Source: Mesosutterella porci
Lineage (GTDB): Bacteria; Pseudomonadota; Gammaproteobacteria; Burkholderiales; Burkholderiaceae_F
Reading direction: 5' to 3'
Assembly: GCF_022134585.1 (NCBI RefSeq)
Contig: NZ_JAKNCT010000003.1
Location: forward strand, 169,201-233,200
DNA: 64,000 nt
Part shown: one piece after another, positions 32,749-43,014 of the stretch
Position numbering within the stretch: the first letter of the stretch is position 1
Layout: every line of letters starts with the position of its first letter
The notes under the pieces: generated by a model
The model's input: only the letters and a program-made list of their open reading frames with translations
Database searches by the model: none
Told to the model about the DNA's origin: nothing
Program-made: the position numbers and the translations under genes

Positions 32749-33528
32749 TCAGCGCCCGCAGGCGCAGATGCCATAAAAACTTTCAGCCTTGAGCGAAGCG
32801 CCCCCCACGAGCGCCCCGTCGACGTGGGGCAGCGCGAGAATGGCCGACGCATTGGCCGGCTTCACGCTGCCGCCGTACAAAACCCTCACTTTCTCAGAGG
32901 CTCCAGCGTCCGCCTCGCAAAGCGCAGCGCGAATCGCCGCGTGCACGGGCTCGATTTGCTCGAGCGAGGCCGCGGCCCCTGAGCCGATCGCCCAAAGCGG
33001 CTCGTAGGCGAAGGCGCCGCCCGATAGCGACTCAATCCCGCAGCCCTCGAGCACCGCCCTCACCTGCGCGAGGATCACCTCGGAGGTCCGGCCCGCCTCA
33101 CGCTCCTCGCGGGTCTCGCCCACGCAGACGATCGGGCGGATCCCCTGGGCGGCCAGAGCCTTCACCTTGAGAACCACCGAGGCGTTGCTTTCGCCGAAAA
33201 GCGTCCTGCGTTCGGAGTGCCCCACGATGCAGAGCCTGGCGCCGGCGTCCCTGAGCATCGATGCGCTCACCTCTCCGGTGAAGGCGCCGCAGCCCTCGCG
33301 CACGCTCACGTCCTCCGCGCCGGGCTCGACCGCCTCGAGGCCTTCAGCCCTGAGGCTGCGCACAAGCCGGTCGAGAAAGACCGAAGGCACGCACAGGCCA
33401 GCTTCAGCCGCAGGCGCAGCCTGCCGCCAAAGCGCCGCCAACTCCTTCGCCCAGTTTTCAGCCAGGGCGAGGGAGCCGTTCATTTTCCAGTTGCCGACAA
33501 CCAGAGAAGAGCGACCCTTCATGTCCAT
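32749..33528 (-). CDS. tpiA: triosephosphate isomerase
   Basis: Interconverts dihydroxyacetone phosphate and glyceraldehyde 3-phosphate. Conserved residues: the N-terminal VGNWKMNG (Lys), IVGHSERR (His), YEPLWAIG (catalytic Glu) and GGSVKPAN. Starts at 33528 or 33522 both fit; 33528 gives 259 residues. A longer in-frame extension upstream reads through the pnp terminator region and is not used. The gene is followed closely by secG. A strong pnp terminator sits immediately upstream, so tpiA has its own promoter. Confidence 0.95.
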   Translation of the reverse strand: MDMKGRSSLVVGNWKMNGSLALAENWAKELAALWRQAAPAAEAGLCVPSVFLDRLVRSLRAEGLEAVEPGAEDVSVREGCGAFTGEVSASMLRDAGARLCIVGHSERRTLFGESNASVVLKVKALAAQGIRPIVCVGETREEREAGRTSEVILAQVRAVLEGCGIESLSGGAFAYEPLWAIGSGAAASLEQIEPVHAAIRAALCEADAGASEKVRVLYGGSVKPANASAILALPHVDGALVGGASLKAESFYGICACGR

Positions 33529-33562
33529 TGCCCGTCGATGAGAAAGATTTATTATTTTAGCT

Positions 33563-33592
33563 AAAAAAAGGAGGGGAAGCCAGTTCCCCTCC
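33563..33592 (-). terminator. pnp terminator
   Basis: On the minus strand the stem GGAGGGGAA/TTCCCCTCC is followed by T7. It is 36 bases past the pnp stop. Confidence 0.85.
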
Positions 33593-33627
33593 TTCGTCAT
33601 CCGAAAAGCCTTTCAGGCTCCGGCCGC

Positions 33628-35784
33628 TCAGGCCTGCTGGATGTCAGGGCTGCCTTCGGCGGCCGCCCGCTTTTCATCATTGATGAGAGCCTTGATCGAA
33701 AGGCGCACGCGGCCCTTCTCGTCGGCCTCGATCACCTTCACGCGGACCTTCTGGCCTTCCTTCAGGTAGTCGCTCACCTTGTCGACGTGGACATTGGCGA
33801 TCTGCGAGATGTGCAGCAGCCCGTCCTTGCCGGGCAGCAGCTGAACGATCGCACCGAAGTCGAGGATGCGGGTGACCGTGCCCTCGTAGATCTGGCCCAC
33901 GGCCACCTCAGCGGTGATCTCTTCGATCCGGCGCTTGGCTTCCTGAGCCTTCTCGGTGTCGGCCGAGGCGATCGTCACCGTGCCGTCTTCCTCGACGTCG
34001 ATCTTGCAGCCGGTCTCCTCGACGAGGCCGCGGATCGTGGCGCCGCCCTTGCCGATCACGTCGCGGATCTTCTCGGGGTTGATCTTGATCACGAGCATGC
34101 GCGGCGCATAGGAGGAAAGCTCGCGCTTCTGGTCGCCCACGGCCTGCTTCATCAGGCCGAGGATGTGCATGCGGCCTTCGTGAGCCTGCGCGAGGGCGAG
34201 CTTCATGATGTCCTCGGTGATGCCGTCGATCTTGATGTCCATCTGCAGGGCGGTCACGCCGTCCTCGGTGCCGGCCACCTTGAAGTCCATGTCGCCCAGG
34301 TGATCCTCATCGCCCAGGATGTCGGTCAGAATCGCGAACTTGTTGCCTTCCTTGATGAGGCCCATCGCGACGCCCGCGACCAGTCCCTTCAAAGGCACGC
34401 CCGCGTCGATCATCGACAGGCATCCGCCGCAGACGGAAGCCTGGGAAGAGGAGCCGTTGGACTCGCAGATTTCCGAAACCACGCGGATCGTGTACTGGAA
34501 GTCGTCGTAGTCGGGCAGCACGGCGGTCAGGGCGCGCTTGGCAAGCCTGCCGTGGCCGATTTCGCGGCGCTTGGGCGAGCCGATGCGGCCGGTCTCTCCG
34601 GTGGCAAACGGCGGCATGTTGTAGTGGAAGATGAAGCGATCGCGGCTCTCGGCGGTCAGGCCGTCGACGATCTGCTCGTCCTGCTTCGTGCCCAGCGTCG
34701 TGAGAGCAAGCGACTGCGTCTCGCCGCGGGTGAACAGGGCCGAGCCGTGGGTGCGCGGCAGCACGCCCATGCGGATCTCGATCGGGCGGACCGTGCGGGT
34801 GTCGCGGCCGTCAATGCGCGGCTCGCCGCGCAGGATGCGGTCGCGCACAAGGTGGGCTTCCATGTCAAAGAGAATGCCGTCGACCTCGTTCTGGTCAAAA
34901 TCGGGCTCCACGCCCTTCGCTTCGCAGTCCTTCTTAAGCGTCTCGTGCACCAGCTCGTAGACCTCGCGGATCTTCTCCGAACGGGGCTGCTTTTGACGGA
35001 TGTCGTAGGCAGCCTTCAGGCCGTCAAAGGCGAGCTCGCGGATGCGGGCGATGAGAGCCTCGTTCTTCGCGGGAGGCTGCCAGTCCCAGGCGGGCTTGCC
35101 GGCTTCCTCGACGAGCTCGTTGATCGCATTGATCGCGACCTGCATCTGCTGGTGGCCGAAGGAGACGGCGCCGAGCATCACGTCCTCGGGCAGGCGGTCG
35201 GCCTGAGACTCGACCATCAGCACGGCGCGCTCAGTGCCGGCCACGACGAGATCGAGCTTCGAGGAGGGCATCTGGGAGACGTGCGGGTTGCAGACGTACT
35301 CGCCGTTGATGTAGGCGACGCGGCAGCCGGCGATCGGCCCCTTGAAGGGGATGCCGGAAATGGACAGCGCGGCCGAAGCGCCGAGCATGGCGGGAATGTC
35401 GGGGTCGACTTCAGGATCGGCGGACACGACGGTGCAGATCACCTGGACTTCGTTGTAGAAGCCGTCGGGGAAAAGCGGGCGGATCGGACGGTCAATCAGG
35501 CGGGAAGTGAGCGTCTCGTGTTCCGAGGGGCGCCCTTCGCGCTTGAAGAAGCCGCCGGGGAAGCGGCCGGCCGCATAGGCCTTTTCGACGTAGTCGACGG
35601 TCAGCGGGAAGAAGTCCTGGCCCTCTTTCGCTTCCTTTTTGGCAACGACCGTGGCGAGAACCACCGTGTCGCCCATCTGGACGACGGCCGCGCCGGAGGC
35701 CTGGCGGGCGATCTCACCGGTCGTGATAGTGACGTCGTTGTCGCCAAAGCGGAAGGACTTGGAGACCTTGTTGAACATGGTCAT
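33628..35784 (-). CDS. pnp: polynucleotide phosphorylase
   Basis: A 3'-5' phosphorolytic exoribonuclease and degradosome component. The 718 residues comprise two RNase PH domains (the first from about 10, the second around 320-540) separated by a helical domain, then a KH domain ([14 protein letters not shown]) and an S1 domain ([14 protein letters not shown]). The ATG at 35784 is chosen for the AAGGAAAC ribosome site 10-12 bases upstream. An upstream in-frame start has none. The gene is downstream of rpsO, as in most Proteobacteria, but a strong terminator lies between them. Confidence 0.97.
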   Translation of the reverse strand: MTMFNKVSKSFRFGDNDVTITTGEIARQASGAAVVQMGDTVVLATVVAKKEAKEGQDFFPLTVDYVEKAYAAGRFPGGFFKREGRPSEHETLTSRLIDRPIRPLFPDGFYNEVQVICTVVSADPEVDPDIPAMLGASAALSISGIPFKGPIAGCRVAYINGEYVCNPHVSQMPSSKLDLVVAGTERAVLMVESQADRLPEDVMLGAVSFGHQQMQVAINAINELVEEAGKPAWDWQPPAKNEALIARIRELAFDGLKAAYDIRQKQPRSEKIREVYELVHETLKKDCEAKGVEPDFDQNEVDGILFDMEAHLVRDRILRGEPRIDGRDTRTVRPIEIRMGVLPRTHGSALFTRGETQSLALTTLGTKQDEQIVDGLTAESRDRFIFHYNMPPFATGETGRIGSPKRREIGHGRLAKRALTAVLPDYDDFQYTIRVVSEICESNGSSSQASVCGGCLSMIDAGVPLKGLVAGVAMGLIKEGNKFAILTDILGDEDHLGDMDFKVAGTEDGVTALQMDIKIDGITEDIMKLALAQAHEGRMHILGLMKQAVGDQKRELSSYAPRMLVIKINPEKIRDVIGKGGATIRGLVEETGCKIDVEEDGTVTIASADTEKAQEAKRRIEEITAEVAVGQIYEGTVTRILDFGAIVQLLPGKDGLLHISQIANVHVDKVSDYLKEGQKVRVKVIEADEKGRVRLSIKALINDEKRAAAEGSPDIQQA

Positions 35785-35928
35785 GTTCTGAGTTTCCTTG
35801 TAAAGGGGCAACCTGTTTCCCAGGGAAAATCAGTGGACGGCACGCTGCGGCATCGAGCTCCTCAGCCTTCAAAAAGGGCTCCATGTCGCAACGCGAAGCC
35901 ATCATCCCCGCGAACGGCGCCTTGTGAA

Positions 35929-35981
35929 AAAACAAAAAACTGCGGTCTGGCCGAACTCTTTTGAAATCGGACAGACCGCAG
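35929..35981 (-). terminator. rpsO terminator
   Basis: On the minus strand a ten-base perfect stem CTGCGGTCTG/CAGACCGCAG is followed by T6GT6. It lies 27 bases after the rpsO stop, so pnp depends on readthrough or its own promoter. Confidence 0.9.
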
Positions 35982-36007
35982 CGCCTAGAACCATCGCGAC
36001 AGCAGGA

Positions 36008-36271
36008 TTACTTGCGCAGGTTGAGAGAATCAATGAGCTTGCGATAGCTCTCAACGTTGGTGCGCTTCAGGTAATCGAGCAGCTTGCGGCGGCGGGAAAC
36101 CATCATGAGCAGACCGCGGCGGGAATGATGGTCCTTCTCGTGAGTCTTGAAGTGCTCGGAAAGGCCGTTGATGCGGGCCGTGAGAAGAGCCACCTGGACT
36201 TCGGGAGATCCCGTGTCACGGTCAGCGCGCTGGTACTGCTTGATGATGTCCTGCTTGTTGATTTCAGCCAT
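36008..36271 (-). CDS. rpsO: 30S ribosomal protein S15
   Basis: An 87-residue S15 that binds the 16S rRNA central domain. It shows [31 protein letters not shown] and RKLLDYLKR, all conserved. E. coli rpsO is autoregulated through its leader; no matching pseudoknot was looked for in detail here. A TACAAT box lies about 70 bases upstream. It is followed by its own terminator and then pnp. Confidence 0.97.
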   Translation of the reverse strand: MAEINKQDIIKQYQRADRDTGSPEVQVALLTARINGLSEHFKTHEKDHHSRRGLLMMVSRRRKLLDYLKRTNVESYRKLIDSLNLRK

Positions 36272-36350
36272 TTTTTCTAACCATAAAAAAGATAAACGGG
36301 CGATTTCAGGCGTTAGGAACCTGAATCGTGAAAGTCGCTATTGTATAGCA

Positions 36351-36378
36351 AAATCGGAGGCGCTGCCGGCGCAGCGCC
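36351..36378 (-). terminator. leuA terminator
   Basis: The stem GGCGCTG/CAGCGCC with a six-base loop is followed by TCCGATTTTGC on the minus strand. The T run is short, so strength is moderate. Confidence 0.5.
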
Positions 36379-36391
36379 CCACGACGCGCCC

Positions 36392-37939
36392 TCAGGGCGT
36401 CTGCTCGGCGAGCTGCGCGTTCATCGGGCTCACGGTCTTCAACTTGTTGAGGGCCGCGATGTAAGCCTTGGCCGACGCCGCGATGATGTCCGCATCGGTG
36501 GCCACGCCGTTGACGATGCGGCCGCCCAGCGAGAGCCGCACCACCACATCGCCCAGAGCCTCCGAGGTGCCCGTGATCGCGTTGACCGCGTAGAGGTCGA
36601 GCGTGGCGCCCGACTTCACATGCGCTTCGATCGCCTTGAAGACGGAGTCCACCGGGCCGTTGCCGAAAGCCTCGGTCGTCACCTCGCCGCCGCCCTCGGT
36701 CATCACAACCTTGGCGTACGGGCGCTCTCCGGTTTCGGAGCGCTGGTCGAGGCTCACGAAGCCGTAGTAGTTCGACAGCGGCTGCGAGCCCGAGGGAGCA
36801 AAGAGGGCCTGGATGTCTTCGTCGTAGATCTCGCTCTTGCGGTCGGCGAGATCCTTGAAGCGCAGGAACGCCTCGTTGATCTCGTTCTCGCTCGTCACCG
36901 GGATGCCGAGCTCGCGGATGCGCTGCTTGAAGGCGTTGCGGCCCGAAAGCTTGCCCAGAACCATGCGGTCCTTGGCCCAGCCGACGTCTTCGGCGCGCAT
37001 GATCTCGTAGGTCTGGCGGGCCTTGATCACGCCGTCCTGGTGGATGCCGGAGGCGTGCGCGAAAGCGTTCGCCCCCACGATCGCCTTGTTCGGCTGCACC
37101 GGGAAGCCGGTCACCGTGGAGACGAGCTTCGAGGTCGGCACGAGCTCCTTGGTGTTGATGCCGCACTGCAGCTGGAAATAGTCGGAGCGGGTCGAGATCG
37201 CCATCACGGCCTCCTCAAGCGGGCAGTTGCCCGCCCGCTCGCCCAGGCCGTTGATCGTGCACTCGAGCTGACGGGCCCCGCCGATGTGCACGCCGGCCAG
37301 GGAATTGGCCGTGGCCATGCCTAGGTCGTCGTGGCAGTGCACGGACCAGACCGCCTTGTCGGAGTTGGGAACGCGGGTGCGGATATCGCGCACGAAGCTG
37401 CCGAACTGCTCGGGGATCGCATAGCCCACGGTGTCGGGAAGGTTCACCGTGGTCGCCCCCGCCTCGATCGCCGCCTCGCAGATCCGGGCGAGGAAGTCCG
37501 GCTCGCTGCGCGAGGCGTCCTCGGCCGAGAACTCCACGTCGTCCGTGTACTCGCGGGCGAGCCGCACGGCCTTCACGGCGTTCTCGATCACCTGCTCGGG
37601 CGTCATGTGCAGCTTCATCTGCATATGAATGGGGCTAGTGGCGATGAAGGTGTGAATGCGCCCGCGGGCCGCCGCCGAGATCGCCGTACCCGCCTTTTCA
37701 ATGTCCCGCTCGAGCGCGCGCGACAACGAGCACACGGTCGAGTTCTTCACAATCGAGCTGATCTTCTGAATGGCAAGAAAGTCGCCCACCGAGGCGGCTG
37801 CGAAGCCCGCCTCGATCACATCGACGCCGAGCCGCTCGAGCTGCTGGGCGATGCGGACTTTCTCATCCCCGGTCATGGTGGCGCCGGGGCTCTGCTCTCC
37901 GTCACGGAGCGTGGTATCGAAAATGATGAGTTTTTCCAT
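36392..37939 (-). CDS. leuA: 2-isopropylmalate synthase
   Basis: First committed step of leucine biosynthesis: acetyl-CoA plus 2-oxoisovalerate to 2-isopropylmalate. The 515-residue protein has [14 protein letters not shown] at the N-terminus, the metal-binding HCHDDLG, and NGLGERAGN. The C-terminal 130 residues form the leucine-binding regulatory domain, so feedback inhibition is expected. The gene is monocistronic, away from leuCDB, which is usual in Betaproteobacteria. The ATG at 37939 has an AGGTTCTC-like upstream context. Confidence 0.97.
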   Translation of the reverse strand: MEKLIIFDTTLRDGEQSPGATMTGDEKVRIAQQLERLGVDVIEAGFAAASVGDFLAIQKISSIVKNSTVCSLSRALERDIEKAGTAISAAARGRIHTFIATSPIHMQMKLHMTPEQVIENAVKAVRLAREYTDDVEFSAEDASRSEPDFLARICEAAIEAGATTVNLPDTVGYAIPEQFGSFVRDIRTRVPNSDKAVWSVHCHDDLGMATANSLAGVHIGGARQLECTINGLGERAGNCPLEEAVMAISTRSDYFQLQCGINTKELVPTSKLVSTVTGFPVQPNKAIVGANAFAHASGIHQDGVIKARQTYEIMRAEDVGWAKDRMVLGKLSGRNAFKQRIRELGIPVTSENEINEAFLRFKDLADRKSEIYDEDIQALFAPSGSQPLSNYYGFVSLDQRSETGERPYAKVVMTEGGGEVTTEAFGNGPVDSVFKAIEAHVKSGATLDLYAVNAITGTSEALGDVVVRLSLGGRIVNGVATDADIIAASAKAYIAALNKLKTVSPMNAQLAEQTP

Positions 37940-38045
37940 CAGGTTCTCCAGTCTTCAGGCTGGTCCCGGCGCTGCCCGGGGCGGCCGTTTCGCAGGCCGG
38001 GCTCCGGGTTTGCCTGAGACCGCATTTCTGATCAATATAGCGCAT

Positions 38046-38087
38046 AAAAGGCAAGCGCCCAATTCCAGGACTGGGGAATCGGGCGCG
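38046..38087 (-). terminator. candidate terminator after the NhaD-type antiporter
   Basis: On the minus strand the stem GCGCCCGATTCC/TGGAATTGGGCGC (with G-T pairs) is followed by TTGCCTTTT. A second GC-rich hairpin (CCGCCTCC/GGAGGCGG) lies closer to the stop without Ts. Confidence 0.5.
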
Positions 38088-38162
38088 AGAGGACGGGAAG
38101 AGCCGGCCAGGCGGCCGCCTCCTTCCTTTCCTGAAAGGAGGCGGAGGGCCGCCGGAACGCCG

Positions 38163-39590
38163 TTACATGAGGAAGAGCCAGTCCCCAATCAGGAACGTGG
38201 GGATGAGGATGCCCATGCTCCAGGCCATATACCCGAAGAAGGAGGGCATCTTCACGCCGCGGCTGCAGGCGATCGAGTGCACCATGAAGTTCGGGGCATT
38301 GCCGATGTAGGTGTTCGCGCCCATGAAGACCGCGCCGCAGGAAACCGCCATCAGGGTCTTCGCGTCCACGCCCATCAGCACGGTGGGATCGCCGCCGGCG
38401 AGGTTAAAGAACGCGAGATAGGTCGGCGTGTTGTCCAGGAACGAAGAGAGCATTCCGGTAAGCCAGAAGAAAACCGAGTTGTTGTAGGTTCCGTCGGCAT
38501 TGGTCACAAGCGCGACGAGCGGCGCGAAGCTTCCGTCGTGCCCGGCCTTGAGCATCGCAAGCACGGGCACCATGCACACGAAGATGCCGGCAAAGAGCTT
38601 GGCCACCTCGAGGATCGGCTCCCAGGAGAACTGGTTCTTCTCGCGGACCACTTTCGGGGTGAGGATGACGGAGAGAATCGCGCAGGCGAGGAAGATGCCG
38701 TCGCGCGCCAGCCCCTGCCCGGTGAGCGTCACGCCCAGGAACTGCACCTTGAAGCCCGAGTCCCAGACCCCGGAGAGCAGCACCGCGCCGATCACGATCA
38801 CGAGCAGCATGATGTTGACGGCGCCCGAGATCCGCAGCGACTCGTTCGCCTCCTTTTTAGGCTCGACCGGAAGGGAGCGCGGATGCTCCTTCTTCCAGCA
38901 GATCGTGTCGATCACCAGGTAGACCACCGAGAGCAGCCCCACCGTGAAGACCATCGGCAGGAACAGGTGCTGGGCAGGCCAGAAGAAGTCCACGCCCCGC
39001 AGGAAGCCCATGAAGAGCGGCGGGTCGCCGAGCGGCGTGAGCGAGCCGCCGATGTTTGCCACGATGAAGATGAAGAAGATGAAGGTGTGCATCCGGTACT
39101 TGCGGTGCTCGGTCGCCTTGAGCAGCGGACGGATGAGCAGCATCGCCGCGCCGGTCGTGCCCATGATGTTGGCAAGCCCCGCCCCGCCCACGAGGAAGGC
39201 AAGATTGCCCGCAGGCCGGCCCGAGAAGTTGCCCGAAATGTGGATGCCGCCCGCCACGACGAAAAGCGTGCCCACGAAGAGGATGAAGGGCAGGAAGTCG
39301 CCTACCAGCGCCTCGTTGAGAGCAATCAGGCCGTTTTCAAGCCCGAAAACCATGCTGATCGGCACAATGGTGAGCACGGCCCAGGCGAGCGAGACCTTGC
39401 CGAAGTGGTTGTGCCAGAACTTGGCGGCGAAAAGTGGAATAAAGGCGATCGAGAGAAGAATCCCGGCGAACGGAACGGCCCAGGCGAGCGAGAGCTCCGC
39501 GCCGCTCATCTCAGAAGCAAAAGCAGCGGCCGGCGAAAAAAATGCGGCCGCAGCAGCCAGAGCCCGCCCCGGCAGGTTGGAACAAGACAT
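38163..39590 (-). CDS. NhaD-type sodium:proton antiporter
   Basis: A 475-residue inner-membrane protein of the ion transporter (IT) superfamily with about 11-13 hydrophobic helices. It starts with a cleavable-looking signal or first helix, and shows NIGGSLTPLGDPPLFMGFL and SFLDNTPTYLAFFNLAGGDP, both characteristic of NhaD. These antiporters expel Na+ or Li+ in exchange for protons; related IT members carry dicarboxylates, so the ion is not certain. The gene stands alone on the minus strand with pncB upstream. A TACAAT box is present about 110 bases before the start. Confidence 0.87.
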   Translation of the reverse strand: MSCSNLPGRALAAAAAFFSPAAAFASEMSGAELSLAWAVPFAGILLSIAFIPLFAAKFWHNHFGKVSLAWAVLTIVPISMVFGLENGLIALNEALVGDFLPFILFVGTLFVVAGGIHISGNFSGRPAGNLAFLVGGAGLANIMGTTGAAMLLIRPLLKATEHRKYRMHTFIFFIFIVANIGGSLTPLGDPPLFMGFLRGVDFFWPAQHLFLPMVFTVGLLSVVYLVIDTICWKKEHPRSLPVEPKKEANESLRISGAVNIMLLVIVIGAVLLSGVWDSGFKVQFLGVTLTGQGLARDGIFLACAILSVILTPKVVREKNQFSWEPILEVAKLFAGIFVCMVPVLAMLKAGHDGSFAPLVALVTNADGTYNNSVFFWLTGMLSSFLDNTPTYLAFFNLAGGDPTVLMGVDAKTLMAVSCGAVFMGANTYIGNAPNFMVHSIACSRGVKMPSFFGYMAWSMGILIPTFLIGDWLFLM

Positions 39591-39712
39591 TTTCCGAATC
39601 CTTTTTTTAATTTACGGTCCCCTCCGGTCCGAAGAGGGCTGATCCAGCGCTGCCCGAGGGTCGGAAGCCCTGCGGCGCAGCGGCCGGATGTTTTTTATTG
39701 TAGTGGATCCGC

Positions 39713-39747
39713 GGCCCCGCACCGAACGGGCGCGGGGCGTTTTTTTG
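39713..39747. other. GC-rich hairpins between pncB and the antiporter gene
   Basis: The stem CCCCGC/GCGGGG is followed by T7 on the plus strand, although both flanking genes read minus. On the minus strand the A7 run precedes the stem. It would stop antisense transcription rather than pncB; another stem without Ts lies next to the pncB stop. Confidence 0.4.
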
Positions 39748-39778
39748 CACGGGCCCGCCGCCCCGGGCGGCGGCAGGA

Positions 39779-40984
39779 CTAGGCTTTGGGTTCGGCAGCG
39801 GCGGTGTCCGGCTCGTCCAGCCCGAAGACCTGCCGCAGGTAGGCGAGATAGGTCGGATCCTCGCACATGCCCTTTTCGGGCGTGTCAGAGATCTTGGCTA
39901 CCGGCTGGCCGTTTGCCTCAATCATCTTGATCACGATGTTGAGCGGCTTGGGACCCACGTCGTTCATGAGGTTCGTGCCGATTCCGAAGCCCAGGCGGAT
40001 GCGGTGGTTGAACCGCCGGTAAAGCGCGAGCACGCGCGGGATGTCCAGCCCGTCGGAGAAAATGAGGGTCTTGCTCTTCGGATCGCACTTGTTCGCCGCA
40101 TAGTGCCGGATCATCGCCTCGCCCCAGCGGAAGGGATCCCCGGAATCATGCCGCGCGCCGTCAAAGAGCTTGCAGAAATACATGTCAAAGTCTTTGAGGA
40201 AGGGCTTGAGCCCGTAGACATCGGAGAGCGCGATCCCCAGGTCGCCGCGGTACTCCTTCGCCCACATGTCGAAGCCAAAGGTCTGGCTGTCGCGCAGCCT
40301 CGGGCCCAGGGCCTGGCAGGCCTGCAGGTACTCGTGCGCCATTGTTCCGAGGGGCACCACCCCGAACTCGCGGGCGAAGAGCACGTCGCTCGTACCCGAG
40401 AAATGGCGCCCGAGATGCTCGATGCAGTATTCGATCACCTCCTCCTGCCAGGCGCGCGAGAAGCGCCGCCTCGCCCCGAAGTCCGAGATCACGAGGTTGT
40501 CGTTGTCCGGCTCCTCGAGGATCATCCGGCACTTCTCGGCAAGCCTGCGGCGGCCCAGCTCGAAGCCGTCGGCGGGAACGCGGTGGCGGAAGTAGGTCTC
40601 GCTCACGATCGCGAGCACCGGGATCTCAAACAAAATCGTGTGCAGCCACGGCCCCTTGATCGAGATGTCGATGCCGCAGGGATAGTCGTTCGAGGGCGAG
40701 ACGCGGATGTACTTGCGCTTGAGGTGAAAAAGGCTCAGGAATTCGACGAAGTCGCGCCTGATATACCGCAGCGAGGCGAGGTACGCGAGCTCCTGGTCGC
40801 TGAAATGCAGCTCGCACAGGTGGTCGATCTCCTCGTTGATCTCGGAGACGTAAGGCCGCAGGTCAACGCCCGGGGTGCGGCACTTGAAGCGATACTTCAC
40901 CTCGGCCCCGGGGAACTGGTGCAACACGCACTGCATCATCGTAAATTTGTAGAGATCGGTATCCAGCAAAGACTCAATAATCAT
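39779..40984 (-). CDS. pncB: nicotinate phosphoribosyltransferase
   Basis: Makes nicotinate mononucleotide from nicotinate and PRPP in NAD salvage. The ATG at 40984, after a TGAGGAG ribosome site, gives 401 residues starting [15 protein letters not shown], the family N-terminus. [10 protein letters not shown] contains the histidine that is phosphorylated by ATP in this enzyme class, and HDSGDPF and SDGLD form the phosphoribosyl site. Longer upstream frames are not family-like. It is monocistronic. Confidence 0.96.
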   Translation of the reverse strand: MIIESLLDTDLYKFTMMQCVLHQFPGAEVKYRFKCRTPGVDLRPYVSEINEEIDHLCELHFSDQELAYLASLRYIRRDFVEFLSLFHLKRKYIRVSPSNDYPCGIDISIKGPWLHTILFEIPVLAIVSETYFRHRVPADGFELGRRRLAEKCRMILEEPDNDNLVISDFGARRRFSRAWQEEVIEYCIEHLGRHFSGTSDVLFAREFGVVPLGTMAHEYLQACQALGPRLRDSQTFGFDMWAKEYRGDLGIALSDVYGLKPFLKDFDMYFCKLFDGARHDSGDPFRWGEAMIRHYAANKCDPKSKTLIFSDGLDIPRVLALYRRFNHRIRLGFGIGTNLMNDVGPKPLNIVIKMIEANGQPVAKISDTPEKGMCEDPTYLAYLRQVFGLDEPDTAAAEPKA

Positions 40985-41071
40985 CCAGAAACTCCTCAGA
41001 GTCCGGGGCGCGGGAAAATCCCGGGGCCGTCCCCGGCTGCCGGCCATTGTGGCACAACCGCGCCGGAGTGT

Positions 41072-42118
41072 TCAGCGCGCCTCTTCCACCCAGTCGACGA
41101 GATCGGAATCGGTCGCGGGGACGAGCCTCCGGCACTGGGCGTAAAGAGGATCGCGCTCGAGCGCGCTGCGGCCGGGCCAGAGCCGGCTGGGGTTGAGCCG
41201 TGCGCTGCGCCGCTCAAAGAGCTCGCTGCGCTTCCAGTCAAGGCCCGCGAGGAGCTCGTCGGAGAGCTGCGGCGCGTTGCAGAGAATCAGCGCGTCGCAG
41301 CCTGCGTCCAGGGCGGCGCGGGCCCGTTCGAGGATCCCCCCGGCGACCCGGGCGCCGCCCATCGCGAGGTCGTCCGAAAACACGAGCCCCTCGAAGCCGC
41401 AGCGGCCCCGGAGCACCTCCGAGAGCCAGCGCCTGGAGAAAGTGGCAGGCAGCGGGTCCATGCCCGGGTAGGCGACGTGCGCGGTCATCACCGAAGCGAG
41501 CGCCGGGGCGAGGACCCGGTAGGGGCTTGCGTCCTCGCGCACGATGAGCTGCGGGTCGCGCTCGTCCTCAGGCAGCTCCTTGTGGCTGTCGGCGCCGGCC
41601 CAGCCGTGCCCGGGGAAATGCTTCCCGCAGCAGGCCATCCCCGCCTCGCGCATGCCCGAGATCATCGCGAGCGCGAGCTCGGCCACGGCCTGCGGATCGC
41701 GCGAGAACGAGCGGTGGCCGATCACCTTCGAGTGCCCCCAGTCGAGGTCGAGGTCGGGCGCAAAGGAAAAGTCCACGCCGCAGGCGAGCAGCTCCGCGGC
41801 GAGCACATAGCCGTGGGCCCAGGAGGCCCGCAGCGCCTCCCCGCGGTCGCGCCCGTACATCCGGCCGTACTGCGCAAGGGCGGGCAGCCTCGTGAAGCCG
41901 CGCCTGAAGCGCTGAACCCGCCCGCCTTCGTGGTCAACCGAGATCAGGATTCCGGGCCTGGCGCCGTGGATCTCATCGCAGAGGGCGCGCAGCTGCTCCG
42001 GGCTCTCGTAGTTGCGGGTAAAGAGAATCACCATGCCGGCAAGCGACGAGGCGATGCGGCGGCGGTCGGCTGCGGTAAGAGCCGTGCCTTCAATGTCAAT
42101 GACTGCGGGTCCTAGCAT
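41072..42118 (-). CDS. nagZ: beta-N-acetylhexosaminidase (peptidoglycan recycling)
   Basis: A cytoplasmic family-3 glycoside hydrolase that removes N-acetylglucosamine from anhydromuropeptides. The 348-residue protein has the diagnostic KHFPGHG, with the His/Asp of DSHKELPE, and the catalytic aspartate in FSDDLAMGG. No signal peptide is present, as expected. It follows recO, but the pdxJ and acpS genes often found between them are absent. A strong hairpin lies in the recO-nagZ gap. No clear ribosome site is visible before the ATG at 42118. Confidence 0.94.
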   Translation of the reverse strand: MLGPAVIDIEGTALTAADRRRIASSLAGMVILFTRNYESPEQLRALCDEIHGARPGILISVDHEGGRVQRFRRGFTRLPALAQYGRMYGRDRGEALRASWAHGYVLAAELLACGVDFSFAPDLDLDWGHSKVIGHRSFSRDPQAVAELALAMISGMREAGMACCGKHFPGHGWAGADSHKELPEDERDPQLIVREDASPYRVLAPALASVMTAHVAYPGMDPLPATFSRRWLSEVLRGRCGFEGLVFSDDLAMGGARVAGGILERARAALDAGCDALILCNAPQLSDELLAGLDWKRSELFERRSARLNPSRLWPGRSALERDPLYAQCRRLVPATDSDLVDWVEEAR

Positions 42119-42133
42119 AGTTGTGCATGTGGC

Positions 42134-42164
42134 GGCTCCCCTTCGGGGAGCCCCTCGTTTTTTT
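42134..42164. other. hairpin upstream of nagZ with T run on the opposite strand
   Basis: GGCTCCCC-TTC-GGGGAGCC is followed by CCTCG and T7 on the plus strand, but no plus-strand gene precedes it. On the minus strand it lies just before the nagZ start and could be part of its leader. Confidence 0.5.
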
Positions 42165-42241
42165 GGGTTTCAGGCTGCATCAGGTTAGGCCGCGCCGCCC
42201 CGAAAGAGAAGCCCGTCCGGGCGCAACCCCCTCGCCAGGCT

Positions 42242-42979
42242 TCAGAGCCTGTGCAGCTCCGAGAGGATCCGCCTCGAATTGAGCGGCCGGTCGCCCACGG
42301 CCGCGGCGATGATCGAACGCAGCAGCGACTTCGCCGCCTTCAGGATCGCCGGGTCCGAGAAGTGGCATTGTACGATTTCCCGCAGCAGCGCGGCGCTGTA
42401 GCGCGGGCCGCTGCCCGCGCCGGCGCGCACGAGCTCCGCGCCGCGCAGCTCATAGGTCCCGTCCTCGAACGTTCTGGGCAGCCCGTAGCCCGAGAGCTCG
42501 AGCAGCCGCATCTCGAAGAGCCGCAGCGCCTGCTCGACCGTCTTCCCGCGCTCCTGCCCCGAGAGCACGCGAAGTGCTCCCCAGTACGCCTCGAAGAGCC
42601 CCTCCTGGGGATCCTCGAGCGCGGTCAGCCGCATGACGAGCTCATTGATGTAAAAGCCCGCAAGCAGCGCCTCGCCCTCGACGGGCGCAAAATCGCCCAT
42701 CCACCGCAGCCCCGTGAGGGTCTTGGTCGCGCCGCTACCGCTCCAGGCCGCCTGCAGCGGGCAGAATTCCGCGAGGATGCCGCGCCAGGGGCTCGTAGGA
42801 CGCTTCGCGCCGCGGGCCCTCACCGAGACCCGGCCGAAGTCGCGCGAGAGCAGATCGACCAGCAGGCTCGTCTCCGACCAGGGGCGCGTGCGCAGCACGA
42901 ACACGGGCTGCCCGGAGACCCGCTCCGGGCTGACGCGGTTGATGAAGCCCCCGATTGTCTGAAAGGACTGGGAAGACAT
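42242..42979 (-). CDS. recO: DNA repair protein RecO
   Basis: Mediator that helps RecR load RecA on SSB-coated DNA in the RecFOR pathway. The 245-residue protein has the N-terminal OB fold (PVFVLRTRPWSETSLLVDLLSRDFGRVSVRARGAKRP in separate segments of the usual kind) and the helical domain with FYINELVMRL and FEMRLLELSGYGL. The zinc-binding cysteines of some RecO proteins are missing, as in most Proteobacteria. It is 35 bases downstream of era. Confidence 0.93.
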   Translation of the reverse strand: MSSQSFQTIGGFINRVSPERVSGQPVFVLRTRPWSETSLLVDLLSRDFGRVSVRARGAKRPTSPWRGILAEFCPLQAAWSGSGATKTLTGLRWMGDFAPVEGEALLAGFYINELVMRLTALEDPQEGLFEAYWGALRVLSGQERGKTVEQALRLFEMRLLELSGYGLPRTFEDGTYELRGAELVRAGAGSGPRYSAALLREIVQCHFSDPAILKAAKSLLRSIIAAAVGDRPLNSRRILSELHRL

Positions 42980-43014
42980 GGCTCGGGCGCAGGGCTTTCC
43001 CGGCTGCTCCTGGC

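Noticed and set aside
33787..35964. A 725-codon plus-strand open frame opposite pnp
   Set aside because: Antisense shadow of pnp with biased composition; no domain or ribosome site.
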